This document shows, one piece after another, positions 11,277 through 24,586 of a DNA stretch of 64,000 nt. A program made the translations under genes and the position numbers. Every line of letters begins with the position of its first letter. Position 1 is the first letter of the stretch. Origin of the DNA: Liolophura sinensis (lineage: Eukaryota; Mollusca; Polyplacophora; Chitonida; Chitonidae); the NCBI RefSeq assembly GCF_032854445.1, contig NC_088300.1, positions 19,881,608 to 19,945,607 on the forward strand, in the 5' to 3' direction. Below the pieces are notes generated by a model, which worked only from the letters and a program-made list of their open reading frames with translations, was not told the DNA's origin and searched no databases.

Positions 11277-12293
11277 CTCACCACCGTTAGAGGACGAGAA
11301 AAGCAAAAAATGAAGTAATGATCATCAGAGCGACCTTTAAAAACTGTAAAAATTTTTCTTTCTGAAAATGCTCAGAATGTAAGTTGGGCTTTATGGCCAT
11401 ATATAAAACCATGATTTGATGGTAAAAATAATAATCTGTTCATGTAATGTCGTATGTAACTAAACCTATAAAATAGCTAATGTTACATGATATACATACC
11501 ACGTGAAAATCAAGCCGCAAAAGTATTTACTTTGTTTAAAGTTGCTTCTTACCATTCTGATCGATGTATATGCGATCCATGTTATGAACGCGCAGAGAGC
11601 GCCGTCCATTAATATGCACCATATTTGGGACACGAATCTACCCGTACTTAGAAATCTTGTATGATTTGTACAAAGTATATATGATAAATCTCTTGTACAA
11701 AGTATATATGATAAATCTTTTAAAATTTTAAATACATGTACAGTTTATCACACCATGATTTTGTGTTGGCATTTGTGTTTCACTATTTTAATTCAGTCTT
11801 ATTAAAGTTTCATCTTGTTAAAAGTGATTTTCCAGCAGCAACCTGGCTGTTTGCTGTGATCATTGAATGTCCCGTATTTATGTTATTGCTAAAGACATCT
11901 ACGCACGTACGAACTATACCTCAGAAGTACCGTTGTAAGTAGATTACGGTGGATTATGTACCTTAGCTGCGCTGCGTGATAGATGGTCATACCTGTATTA
12001 TGCTGTCGTGATTGGTTGATGGGTAGTCATGGAGATAGGCACTGGGCGCACGATTGGTTGAAAATTCTTTGGACATCTGCTTAATCACTGAACTGAACGT
12101 CCCCCATACGTAACGTGTTCACCTGTGTTTGGCCAGGACTTGCCATAAACTTTTGTTGCACGTGAATTATTTAGGGTTAATCGGATTATCAACACGACTA
12201 GTGACTTACCGAAAGTCTACCCCTGGTCACTACGGTTGTAACGTTACGCCAGGCAAGACATATACACGAAACGAAACGGATTGGTTTGAAAAA

Positions 12294-12455
12294 ATGGCAA
12301 CCGTAATCCATAACAATTCTATACCGCAAAATGGCACAAAATTCTATGGACCAGAAAGAACGAAACAAGCAGAAGCCATCAAGAAAGTTCTCCAAAGAAC
12401 TAACATTTTCCAGGACGGAGAATACAATTTTACCAACAAGAATTTGAAAGGAGAC
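12294..12455 (+). CDS. Candidate first coding exon of the axonemal-protein gene
   Basis: Begins at the first in-frame ATG (MATVIHNN) and runs to GAC|GTATGG, 54 codons in phase 0. This matches the phase-0 acceptor of exon 13629. The open frame continues to 12530, so the donor could differ (for example GCAA|GTATAG at about 12491, but its phase does not fit the next exon). It is charged, with FYGPERTKQAEAIKKVLQ in the middle. This is the weakest exon of the model. Confidence 0.5.
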
Positions 12456-15400
12456 GTATGGATGACCACACTTTCTAGGGATTTCTTGGCAAGTATAGGC
12501 AGTCTGAAACTTAAAACAATAGAGAGATGAACTTAAAATGAATTTGGGAAGATAGTATTTTTCAAACTAAACAAAGAGGCCATCATTTTAAGACGACATT
12601 TTGTGCCTGTTTCTGCATTGACTGGTGGACATTAGTAACTGTAGCCATTAAACCATGGAACTGGTCAACACCATGAGTGGTTATGCAATTAGTAGAACGA
12701 TAAGAAAAGTTATCCATACCCTTTCCCATTTTTAATAACGTCCAGAAGGCAAGGCTGTCCTTTGTTATGGAGTTTATGGTTGTCCGACTGTTTGTATGAT
12801 TAATCAGGGCAACATTTAGGTTGAACATTCACAATTTTGGTGGCACTCGTCTAAAAATAATGAATTGACAATCTTGGGAGACATGTTCTCGCCAAGGCTG
12901 CAATATTGCCGAAGTTGAATTAAGCCCTAATCTTTCTTAAGTTTCATTTATTGTTGGAGACAGGTATCATGTGCAGGTATAATCATCTCAATATTATACA
13001 TTCGTAGTCAGTTAGCTCTGAGATAGGTTGGGTATGTCCCCAGCTTAGTTTTCATGTTGTATTTCTGAAAGTTATACGCTGGGAAGAATAAAACAGATCT
13101 CAGATCTACACGCCAGTGTTGATGTCACCTTAAAGAGTACATTCATGACCATGTGACTCGTGAATTAATATCCCAGATATACGTGTGACAATCATTTAGG
13201 GGATCAGAGACCCCTGTCTCGCAAACTGTGAAAGTATGGCCCATATGCTGTATGCAGATTCACGTAATTAACTCACACATGGCGATATGTGTGCACTAAA
13301 AACATGTCACGAAAGTTTAAACGCAGCCTTTGTATGTACACGCAACTTCCTGCGAACGGCGCAAGAATTTATTACCAGTTCGATGACAAATCGGGAGGAA
13401 ACCTATGCGTGGCGGCCAGAGCTGTTCTTGGGCATTTTGACAATATCGATCATTCCGATCCCTAATCCCTTTATCAAAAAGTGCCGAGTTCCAATACGAA
13501 GGTCATCGATTTTGTTTGTCCATTTCTCTGAAACCATGCACCATGTGTTGCTTGTCCAACCCAATAGAAGATTCACGTCCACCCAAAATTTGCCACCTAA
13601 CTTAAATATTGGAATTTGTCGATTTCAGTCGGCAGTACCAGATCTGGGTTATCGGTCTCAAGTGAGCCAGATCAATCAGGTATGTAGTGATTGACTTTAC
13701 ATTATCGTTATCAATATAGGTGTGTATTCATCGCGGTTGAACATAAAATGCCCAAAGCACGATCATCTCTAAAGATGCAGCATTTCCTAAAACTTTCTGT
13801 TCATAAATAATATTTTGTTAAATATACACTCATATTTTATGAAATATAAAGACAAGGTATACTGTGTTGGAATTTGGTTATAATGCATGAAAAAAACACT
13901 GCCTGAACTTAAATTCATTTTCCAATGATATTTATGTTTCTCACAGTTTGATCACCACTTCAATATGGAACATGCCAAAGAAAAGATTCCAGAGAGCACG
14001 TACAAGCTGTCATCAACCAAAGGTGACTTCGACAAGAAAAACGCTGAGAAGGTGAGCATATTACGAAGAAGTTATTATTAAAAAATCTGATCATAGTTTT
14101 AGTCATATGTATGTTGGGTGTATTCCGGCTGGAACGAGAAACTCGTGAAGCTGACCGACATGGCATGAGGGAAAAATTCTTCAGTATGACATCAAACAAC
14201 AACGTGAATAAATCTAATTTATACTTAATTTCTGTTCATTAGAAAATCTTCCAAACCAGTCTTGAAACCCAACACAATGCGTCTATAGTAAATTGTTTCA
14301 ATTCTTTATTTATGAATCGTGTTTAATTGTCTCATTTTCTATAACTTGGTGCCCGAGTAATAGTTATTATGCCTATGTATATGTAATGATGTGTAAATGC
14401 TAAATGCATAGTAACAGTAGTTATATAAATGACCAATGTAAAGAAAAACAGTTTATTTTATAGGCAAAGATACTGGAATGTAACCGAGTCGTCAACTGGC
14501 CGGTAAGTAAATAAATCTGAAAAAAAGCCCTATTGAATATAAATTATATACTGTCCACACTTTGTAAACTGGACAGCATATAATATCACAATACATACTA
14601 TAAACTATAACTATATATAAGTACAATTTTACTAGAAGACATGTTTTATGTTAATATCTGTACTAAAATATGTCTGACAATTGAGCGGTAATTTCTCGTA
14701 GTTTGCCATCATAACTATACAGTATACCTTCTTTGTAATTCTGTGTTTTCTCCCTTCCCTCAGGACATGGCTCCACAGTACCGCCGACAGGTGGCCACTG
14801 GAGAAACAGAGTACCGGTCCATCGGGCTTATGGTAAGGGTGGCGGAGTATACAAATACATGTGCTATCGCACATAAACATTTACAGTTATAACGTTTCCC
14901 ATTTCTCGCAGGAAAGTGTCCCGTGATCTTTCATATTCTTGATGCACCACTGGGCCACTCTGAATAGAGGCACAAGCAATGGAAAAACATATAATACTAG
15001 GTCAAAAACTGCATTCATTTTTCTTAATTTGTTTTGACGACGTCTAAATACTCTATATTTAATATTGGAATTAGCTCATTTTATTGAGTAGACAAGTCAG
15101 AACTTTTCACATCATTGGCGTTCAGGATTATCAATATGATGCATAAAACAATCCTAGAATTTATGCATATAACTGCATCTAATTCAGTTCAAAGAAGTGA
15201 AATCTTACCTATAATTGTGGTTATTATTTGAATTTAGCTTGTTCCATTAAAAGCCTTGGATGTGCTGTTTAAAACTAAGATGGCGTGATTTCCGCATTAA
15301 GTTACAAGAAAATGTATTAGACCTATAGTTTTTTTGAGATCGGTCCATTTCTGCACGCAACCTGTATGGAACCAAGAAAAATTAAAACAGATAAAATAAA

Positions 15401-18400
15401 TGTATATAGTTAAGCTTTGTTTTTTGGGCGATTTTATAGAATCAGAGAAAGGAATATTATGTTTGTTTTCAGAATGAAGGCCTGAAGGGACCCGAGTTTC
15501 CCAGGATAAACGCGGCTAAACTGGAGAAACCCCTGAATGTGGAGACACAGGGAGCTCAGAAAAATACCCATGTCCTGCTAGGCACTGAAGATGCCGGGTA
15601 AGTCAAACTTCAAGGGCCACTTTATCAAAATTCCGTGAATCACTTTTTTAAATAACTGTTCTTGGAGTTGCGTTTGGTATAGGTAGAGGTTCGTTGTTGA
15701 CAACAAAAATCATTTTTGGATGTGGCCAACTATATTCTATACAAACTCTTCGAGAAGTTCCAAGTTCACAAATTGCTCTACACTAAAGTAGGCCTATATA
15801 ATTGTTAGCATGACTTATGCTCCGCTTAGGTACACTTACGTAAGGGTTCAGCTTATGTTGGAAGGGGCATTTGGTTTGCATTTTTAGGTATCTGAGTGAG
15901 AACTGCAGGATGTATGGACGAGCGACCTCAGCAACGCGCCGGGAAGGTCTCGACTACCTAGCCGGAGAAGTCAGTGACGTCATGGAGAAGTCACGAGAGA
16001 TGAAGAAAGAAGGGACAACGTCACACGTGTTCAGGGCCGGCGATTACAATGGCATAGGTAAGGGGAGGGTTCATAGATAAACCTTGGCCTGTTCTAAAAC
16101 TTATCGCCGGGGATAGAAAACAATCGCATATAGTACAAGCTAGTGCAGTCACTTGCATGCACGAGGCAAACTATTTAACAAATACCATCTAGCGAATCAT
16201 TCCACACTGTTCTATGTTACTTTAAATTCATTTCTGATTTATTGATTTAAATGTAGTAATAACGCATATATTGTTTTTGGTGTATCCTTAATATAAACAC
16301 CAGTGCCGGTGAACAGGAACTAATGTCGACTATATATGTCTACGTGTAAACTAGGAACACTCTCTTGCGGAACCCAGCATTAGTTCCATGCCAGTCATCA
16401 CAATAAATGATTTTCACATTATGACTCCTCAGCTGGAGATTTTACATCGACCAACACGATTGGTTACGGTCCGAGAACTAAACCCGTGGGTTTAAATGAA
16501 GTGAAGAAAACGGTTAGATTCGGGTAAGTAGACTGACAGTAAGTCAGAGATATAGAGCCAAGTGTTGTATAGTTAGAGGTGGGATCTTTGGAACGGAACT
16601 ACTGAAATGGATGGGAATTATTATTTCAAAGTGTAAACATTAAGGTCTGAAAATTTAATTTCATGAAATTGCAGTTAGGACAAGCCACTTGCCAAGATTG
16701 TGAGCGGACTGTAATACCTGAAATGCATCAGTATTGCGCTTTTGAATGAAATCTATACGTGATTTGACAATTTTCAGGGATTTTTTTGTTGCCATTTTGA
16801 TAAACGGTATAAGCATTGTGTTTTAGAATGAAACCCAAAAGTGATTTTATGACAAGTTCCATTTATTTTATTATAAACTATATATTTGCTGTGTTTCTAT
16901 CCACAGCGATCTCTCTACAGACAGTCCCAAGTCATCTCAGGGTAGGGACGGGACAGGGAACAAGCTGATTGAATATGCGCGACAGACAGTAGTTCCTCGA
17001 GTGTTCTCAGGTAAGAGGGGAATTAAAATAGTGAAAATCAATCAGCGTTATAAAAGTTTCATTGTCTTTTTGGATGTGCACATCTGCTGTAATTGCCTTT
17101 CTGCTTTTAGTGTGCAAGCTTTTATCAAACATACATATGCACCAGATATAATTGGCCATGTATTTACTTTCACAACAGACACTTTTTTTTCAGATGCAAA
17201 ACAAGAGAGGTCATACCAGGAGAATGTTCATTTCCAGGTAAAACACAATACCTTCCTTAGGCAATGGCTTGGAACAAACCTATTTTCATGGGATTAGACT
17301 CTTGTCATCTACCAGATATATCGTTGGCGAAGATAGCTTCACAAGCCATATGGAATCAGTCAACCTATCTACAATAACACAATAGTCAGAAATAATGGGT
17401 AGATATTGTTGCGAAACTGCACAGGCTACATCATATAACCAAACTCTTTAAATTGAAAGTGGTCGTTCTACGATTACGGCTATGTGGTTAATAATTAAGC
17501 TATTCATAAGTGGTGACCTATAGGCTATCAGCGATGTATGGTTCTCAGAATGACCATTGAAGTAATGGTGAACATTTTCCGCTTAAAGTAATTCAGGTCC
17601 AAGCTGTGTGATGTATTGTCCATTCACGCCTTTGCGATGATGATTGCTGGACAAACTCTACTGGTATATAACGCAGTATACTCACATATTACAGCAGAAC
17701 AGGGCCCAAGCAGTTGCCATTGCCCGAGAAACGGTACCTCTTTGGGAGAAACAAGCTTTATTGACCATTCCGATAATACTAGATAATACAATGTTACTCG
17801 CATACCTTTGTTCTACCCCACAGTTTGGTTCCGATACGGAGACAATGGCGACAGTGTATAACAAGGATTTCGTGTCAGGGTCTTCGGGTTTGCGACCACC
17901 AATGGTTAAGGAAACTCCCTCAGCCAATAATGTGAGTAATGCAGAGTAGAAAGTTCACAGACGTACAGGGTGGACAAGAGTAAATGCGCAGTGAGATTTA
18001 TTTTGGCTTATTTATACGGTGTACATTTTGCGCAGAGTTACCGTTTTTCGTGTTTTATTCTTGTCCATGTGAATTCAACTTTTACTTGATGGTTATGGCT
18101 GCTCTTTTGGCATTATAACAGATAATGCAGTTTGACCCAGAGTTTGGCCCCACCGGGAGTACCTCAGCCCAGGTGGATTTCTCCTACCAGCCAGCTTTAC
18201 CAAATAAGGTCTGTGGAATTATCACGTCACTCATAATAAACCGGTAACACTAATTTAAACTGCATATTTGTTTCAAGGCTACCGTAATGGTGTATATATT
18301 TCATTTCATTTCGGCCATTTCATATTTTAAGGACTCTATGACACGATGAAAATAATTCTTGTATTTGTAATAAATTCATATGGCATGCCATGTGCATGTA

Positions 18401-21400
18401 GTTATTGGTTGTTATTTTGACGATTATAACACAAAAGACCCATGCCGCGTTAATTGTTACTTGTAACATACATGCACGTAATTTGAAGCTCATTGTAACA
18501 TTTATCTCTTCTCCTCTTTTTCCAGATTGTGGCTTTTGGCATGAAAAATGACGTCACGGACAACGCCATCCTGGCAGAAGATGTCACTAGGCACGCGCAG
18601 GATCGTCAGTCGTCTCGTGAGTTACATCGCTTGTTGTCAACAACACTAGACACCATGAAAACCATGAAAGCCTGAAAACTCCAATTTAACTTTGAGTGAC
18701 GCCAGAATGTATTTTATCATCACAACAAAATGTTTCTTCATATTCAAGCTAATATCCTATCTTCAGACATTAAATTTAACAGATTAGTTTTTGAGAGCAT
18801 AAACACTGCCCAGTGGTCCCACTGTATAAGTATAGTCCATTATAAGAGATCAAAAAGCATCCACATACTTAAAATCTGCTGAACATCTAATAATTATACT
18901 ATTATCGTAGTTCAAGCTTAGAAGTTGTAGAAGTGCGTTACGTTTTCTGTCTCTACAGTGGCGCATGACAACTATAGAGGACCCCCGTCTACCTTCAAAG
19001 CCATGGCCCCCAGGAGAGCCACTAGGGCACACTGGGATTATCTCCGGACAGACCCAGCACTACCCTACACAGCTTCTAACAAGGAGAACTCAGAAGCTAC
19101 GGTATGGCAACACTGGTCATGCCCCAGGACTTCTATCAAGCAAGACTTAATAATAAGTCAGACTGGATATGTGGACACAACATGATGAATATTTGGTGAA
19201 TTCATTCACGATAATCGTTGACTGCCTGGATATCTGTCAAAATTTAACCGTTTTCTCCGTTATGCACACGATTTATATGGTGAAGGAATTCTTATAGAGG
19301 CAATGGTTCAATATAATGTACAGAGTTGGCGGATGTTTATGAAATTTCCTATTCATTTCTCAGACCCAAACTTCCGGACAACTCCATCCCGAGAAGCAGC
19401 GTATTAAAACGATGTGATCTCTCTAAATTAATGTGTCTTAAAGGCAAAGAAAACATTAATTAATGTGAGGTATGTCAGTCTGGTAACACACGAGTGCTAG
19501 ATTTCATCATTCATCATTTAGACTGCATATATAAATAAATCTATGAACTCATTCGCCGAATGGACTTTAGAACGAACTATTTCAAGCAAAAAAATTGGAC
19601 GTCACAGTACCCTCTTTTAAAACCATTTTACTCCGTTGGAAAAATTCCAAAAATATAAATTGAACCACTGTCATGGACAGTTTGGTGTACGAGCGTATAT
19701 TTTGTTTTAATGTTTTCTTTGCCTTTAATTCATTAAACCAGGAAAATGGTTTGATGCTGAATCTTTTGGTTTTCAATATGCCTCATGTATATGAACTTAC
19801 AAACTCGCACAATTTACAGGATAACTTTTTCGGTGCCTTCATGTATGGCTCAAGTGCTTGTGAACGCCGGCATCTGTCAAAGACTCAGTGTAAGGAACGG
19901 GTGGCGGAGGGTAAATCCACCCACTTCACCATCGGAGACAACAGCCTGCCAGTAAAGGCGACAGAAACAAAACTACAGTTCACAGGTCTGCCCAAGAATG
20001 ACCAAGGCGTACCTCCGGCTGGTAAAATAGAAAAGATCTCCAAAGAGAAATTCGCCCATTTGGATGCCAGTAAAAATACACAAGACATGTTCGCCAATGA
20101 TGCATACAAACCTAGCATGGGAGAACCTGTCACCAGATGGTGCGGATATCAGAGGTCAAACATTGAGCCAGCATTCGACTTGTCCGTGATGAAAAGTGAC
20201 TTCAAACATGTAGCCAATAGAAGGTAAAGTGAATTTGCAGGAAACTTAGTTTCTTTAAAGAAACCTTCAACCGCGACGCTCATGGTATTTCAGTCGCCTT
20301 TGTTTTTAAAACACAATTATTTGTACCAAATTTATGTTTTCAGTTATGTTGCATGCATGTGGAGTATTTAACCACACTGCTTATGGAAAAGGTCCAGAGT
20401 TTGTATCAGATACATCACCGGATTCTGTTTTCCTATGTGCACAGATTCACTGACACTCAGCAGAGACGTATAGAGCAGTGTGACCGTCTGCCCAAACACT
20501 GGTCCAACTCCCACTTCTTCCACATGGACAACACCGGAAGTAAGTTTCACTACCGCGTAGCGCACAAGAGCAACAACCTGTTTGTATCCCTTTACTTTTT
20601 TAGAGTGAAAAGTTTTACGGGTGGTTGGACATTCTTTAATAACATCTTGTGTTTATATCGACGTGGCTCTACATAATTTATGGGTAAATCAGTGATTATT
20701 TCTGTGACACGTGTCCAGTCTGCCAACCAACAAAAATGGTAAAATACGTAATAACCCAGATATATCAGCGAACAGGACACTACTCTAGCCTATCAGATCA
20801 TCATGTGTAGCATAGTCTAAGGCATGTATTGTATGCTTTGTTTTCAGATGATAACTTTGTGAGTACAGCCATGAGGGACTATGTACAGCCGGAGTTTATG
20901 CCAGGTAAAGTCTTTTCCCAGAAAACCACCATGTCCCATACACATATATATTCACCAATGCTCAAAAGTTGGTAATATGGCCACCCCTTACAATGTAATA
21001 TCACATTGGGAAACCCATCATGGCATGGACACCCATTATGGCATAGAAACCCATCACAGCATATAAAGAAAGACATCAAAACTGCAAGGTATGGTGATAA
21101 TACGCACTCTTATTGATGTAAGATCACATCTGGGATATTTGTCATATCGGACATAAATGTTGGTTATCTGGCAATACAGCACTTCTAATGATGTAATAAA
21201 TAAATACAGGACTTCTAATAATATAAGATCACATCGGGGATTCTCGTCATATCAGACATTAATGCTGGTTATCTGGCATTACCGTACTCTAAATAATGTA
21301 CGATAAATTACACTGGGAAATTCCTTACACAATAATACATGGGGTACTATAGATATGCTGAAGGGCTTTGATAGACAAGAAGCAGATGGCATGAAAACCA

Positions 21401-21520
21401 ATTTCCTTTTAGAAATGAAAACCAGTGAGAGAAATTTTTCATTGTCCCCAACAGTTTTTGTTCTGATTATGTATCTTGTGTTTGCTATTTTCAGGACCCA
21501 AAAGACTTGCAGCCTTATAA
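12294..21520 (+). CDS. Probable axonemal SAXO-type protein (TEX45/PPP1R32-like), 18 exons
   Basis: Exons: 12294-12455, 13629-13679, 13947-14051, 14464-14502, 14764-14832, 15473-15597, 15888-16057, 16433-16523, 16907-17010, 17194-17237, 17824-17931, 18122-18208, 18526-18616, 18959-19101, 19820-20223, 20445-20539, 20848-20904 and 21495-21520 (TAA). All have AG/GT edges and the phases join, giving 1971 nt or 656 residues. The start ATG has a good context (AAAAAATGGCA). No signal peptide, membrane segment or enzyme motif is seen; the protein is polar and rich in Tyr, Gly and Pro. Recurrent short motifs are TTSHVFRAGDYNGI, KSTHFTIGDN and SNSHFFHMDNTG, each followed by T/S-rich words such as TSTNTIGYG or VSTAMRDY. 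Such S/T-H-x-F-x-x-G-D and T-x-x-x-D-Y/F patterns recall stabiliser-of-axonemal-microtubule proteins. IGYGPRTKP with VKKTVRFGD also recalls PPP1R32 (SAXO4). Family assignment is inference; the gene model is firm from exon 3 on. Introns show nothing notable. Confidence 0.75.
19820..20223 (+). CDS. Largest exon of the axonemal-protein gene
   Basis: 404 nt between TTTACAG and AG|GTAAAG. It encodes a 134-residue block starting DNFFGAFMYG, with KSTHFTIGDN, KLQFTGLPKNDQG and YKPSMGEPVTRWCGYQ. The last Arg codon is completed by exon 20445 (RFTDTQQRRIEQ). The density of motifs and clean borders make this the best part of the model for a homology search. Confidence 0.8.
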
Positions 21521-21702
21521 TCAGGGTGGATCAACTCAGTTTTATTTTATGCTTCTGTGAGACACGTCTTCTGAACGTGATGACTTCACACGCTGCAACA
21601 TTTGATCTCAACAGCAATGGGATAGTTTCTTAAGTCACACTGTGCTTCCATATGAAAATAAACTTTTCGACTATCATACATTTGGCCTTTTGGGCTAATA
21701 AA
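21521..21702 (+). promoter_or_regulatory. 3' UTR and polyadenylation signals of the axonemal-protein gene
   Basis: After the TAA at 21518-21520, AATAAA occurs at 21657-21662 and again at 21697-21702. In the next reading frame this last exon also stays open to about 21560. The TAA is preferred because it follows from the phase of the previous exon. Confidence 0.5.
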
Positions 21703-22753
21703 TGTATTTCAGTTTTGTTTTTAAAATTGCCTTGGAGTTAAGTTCACACTAGGCTTGAACATCTATCCGGAGTTACCGTTTTCTCTAGGTTGCCTTCACA
21801 GTCAAATTTTGGACCAGAAATAGGTTTTGCGCATATGTAAGCCTGCATGCACAGCAGGAAAACATTGACCGCTATAATCTGTCCCACTGGGGAGCTCATC
21901 CAGCAGAAATTCTGTAAAAACGAAGGCGGTCAATTCCATCGGTGGAGATACCCGGAAATCCCGTTGTAGGCCGTTGTTGCTGATGACGAACTTTCCCACA
22001 GGTGATGTACAGATAAGCATATCCTACAAATGACCTTCAGTGAACGTTAGAGTGCATAAATAGCTTCACGGTTGTCATCGACCACTCATTCAGGCCCCAC
22101 CAACAGTGAGAAATTCTCTGTCTGGAGTTCCTAGACACTGGAGGGATGGCACCTTGACAACTCGGCCACGACCCACTACCAGAAAAGTCTATATGAAGAA
22201 AAGTTTTCCCTCCACGTTATAGGCGTGCAATTTCCCACACATGATGGAAACCGATTGCCCCTAAGTAAATTTTTCAAAGTAAAAATTGTAATATTCTTTT
22301 TTATATCACCAAATAAACTTGTATCAGTTGTAAAGTAAATTTTAAAACCCGAAGTCACAGACGGTTGAACCGGCTGCGCTGTAGCGTAACCTCTCTCCCC
22401 TTATCGGTTTATTTATATCAGTTGTTCACTTCCGAGTTTCATGTCTGGCATGGTACTCCAGTATATGTACACGCACCTAATGACTCCTCGTCGTCATGTG
22501 ACTGAAAAATTGTAAACTACAACGTAAAATCACAAGCATACATGCATATCGTTCCGAGTTGAGCCATCTAGGCTTAATGCATGGAGAAGTGAAATTCATA
22601 ACAACTAGAACTACACCTCACTTGACGCTCAACACATTTGACCAAGTACCTGTCGGCTCGGTGTCAATATCTAACGCGACTGGGTAGGACATCATGCCTG
22701 ATGTTTTTGGCATGGCGTTCCAGTGAGGCAGCACTATATCGGCATTGTGTCCA

Positions 22754-22889
22754 ATTCTTCCAAAAACCTGTGGATGGTCGTGGGTTTTCCCCGGGCTATG
22801 GACGGTTTCCTTCCATCATAGTGCTAGCCGCCGTCGTACATGTATAAGTGAAATATTCTCGTGGTCGACGTAAAACACCTATCAAAAAA
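22754..22889 (+). mobile_element. tRNA-derived SINE type 1, 5'-truncated
   Basis: Carries the core and tail only: CTGTGGATGGTCGTGGGTTT, CCCCGGGCTATGGACGGTTTCC, GCCGCCGTCGTA and GTCGACGTAAAACACC, ending in a poly-A run. The flanking 10-bp direct repeat ATTGTGTCCA (22744-22753 and 22890-22899) marks the target-site duplication. Confidence 0.8.
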
Positions 22890-23779
22890 ATTGTGTCCAC
22901 TCTGCTACACGTGGAGACACCGCCGTGACATGGCCGAAATACTGATGAAAGGAACGGCGAACTCCAATCAAACACACAAGAGGGTTGTCTCATCAAAAGG
23001 TTATCAACACGGCGGTGGGGCATTACATTGGATAAACTTATATTTTTTAGCGTGACGGTTAGACAACAGGTGTTTTTATTTTATTGGCATTTTCAGCCTC
23101 ACTGGTATTTTATTACATGATTGATCAGGTGTATGGGTGTAAACGTCGATAAGAACCACGCAGACCGCACCACGACAGATATTTGGAAACTGTTCTAAAG
23201 AAACGCCGCATTTAGCTCCGTGGGCCATGATTTAAACACGCTGCACCTCTTTCGTTAACGTGTGATCTTCGGTTTATTCAACAGGGCATCGTATACGATG
23301 ACGATCAGCTTTGTGGGTTGGGATAAACCCGAACGCTGACCTACGGAAAGTTGATGAAAAACAATACAGTAGAGTATACAGATTTTCCCCCTAGTTTGGT
23401 GGCACACGAGTGGTCTTCAATGGACGTACATATAGGAGTGCGCCAATGAAACTCAGTAGGCCTGAGGGTTACGAAGCTGTCGCTGACTTAGTCTAAACTT
23501 GTGGTATTATTAATCACCTTAGACTTAGTATAAAACAAAAATCACGCTTTGTGATCCTGAGGCTTGATACCTCTGCGTTACCATACATGGATGTAAGTAG
23601 CTGGATTGTGCATCAATAAATATGATGTATCTGCAAATTCTCATGGGCACACGTCATGGGCACATGGTATTCCATCAGATCATATTTCTGTTGTCTTAGC
23701 TCCTCATAACATGACAGACTATAGGCCAACTGCACAGGGAGTAAAACCAGGACCGCGACACGTGATAGTCAGAATTGAA

Positions 23780-23835
23780 TGAATGAATGATTATGGCTTA
23801 GCGCCACATCGGCAATATTTCAGCCATATCGTGGC
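23780..23835 (-). mobile_element. Very short SINE type 3 tail insertion with 16-bp target duplication
   Basis: A 56-bp insert, TGAATGAATGA followed by TTAGCGCCACATCGGCAAT and ATTTCAGCCATATCGTGGC. It is flanked by a perfect 16-bp direct repeat, GATAGTCAGAATTGAA, at 23764-23779 and 23836-23851. On the minus strand the (TTCA)n end is the 3' tail, so the element is truncated to its tail domain. Confidence 0.8.
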
Positions 23836-24586
23836 GATAGTCAGAATTGAAAACAAGGCTATAGCACAAGTGAGTATTTCCGTCACAGATAGCAGATGTT
23901 TTCACTGGTCATGCACGAAATATTTTACTATTTCGCTGGGAGGTTGGCGTGCAGATGTATACCTCATTACTCCGAGACGGTATACGGTATGACCAGTGGA
24001 GCTCTTTAATTGGTTAAGAATGCCGAAAGCAGTTGAGGAGTACATTGCACGAGATGAAGATGATGGCATTTGCTTTTGTTTTTCAGAAACGACCATTTTT
24101 CTGATCGTGCTGATTTCACATGCCCATTTATTGTTCTCAACCTAACATTTGACTCAAACCAGTCAATGAAGCCATTTGTACTATTCTTGATTTCAGTACA
24201 ACCTAACTGTGTAATTCTAGTCCATATTTTCAAAACATGGTTTCTACATTCTTCCGCTTTCAAAGTTTGTAGGACCATGATGAAAATCGCCAGGCTCATG
24301 GGACTGTTCACACCGTCTTGCACTCGCAATTGTCTTCTTCCTATACTCGTCACAAATTTTTAGAACACAGGTTGAATAATACAATTGGTGATAGAAAAGC
24401 ACACATGCAGAGAGGTCACTGTTTTAAACAGTGTAGCTCGAAAACCCATTTCTAATGTTGGCATGGGGGTAAACCACTTAATAACATTCGCTAATCCTCA
24501 ACTACTCAAGATCTGGTCACTTGAAATAATGGACTTCATTTGCATAAGGTTAAACTCTGGTTTTCTCCGTCTTTTATAACTGACTG

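Larger units (their letters stand above)
9433..12293. other. Intergenic region between KIF6 and the axonemal-protein gene
   Basis: AT-rich, with many stop codons. It holds a SINE at 10543-10760, one possible weak minus-strand exon (11153-11276) and a tandem duplication of TTGTACAAAGTATATATGAT near 11665-11720. The promoter of the downstream gene should lie at its right end, but I see no clear TATA box or initiator. Confidence 0.6.

Noticed and set aside
13287-13694. 135-codon plus-strand frame
   Set aside because: Only its last 17 codons (13629-13679) are an exon of the axonemal-protein gene. The part before the acceptor TTTCAG is intron.
17644-17949. 101-codon plus-strand frame
   Set aside because: It overlaps the real exon 17824-17931. 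The upstream part is open by chance and ends at the acceptor CCCCACAG.
21495-21560. Alternative C-terminal frame DPKDLQPYNQGGSTQFYFMLL
   Set aside because: It would need the previous exon to end in phase 0. The observed donor CCAG|GTAAAG gives phase 1, which leads to GPKRLAAL and the TAA at 21518.
24006-24363. Overlapping ~100-codon frames on both strands
   Set aside because: No recognisable family, no splice partners and no reason to prefer a strand. Left as intergenic.
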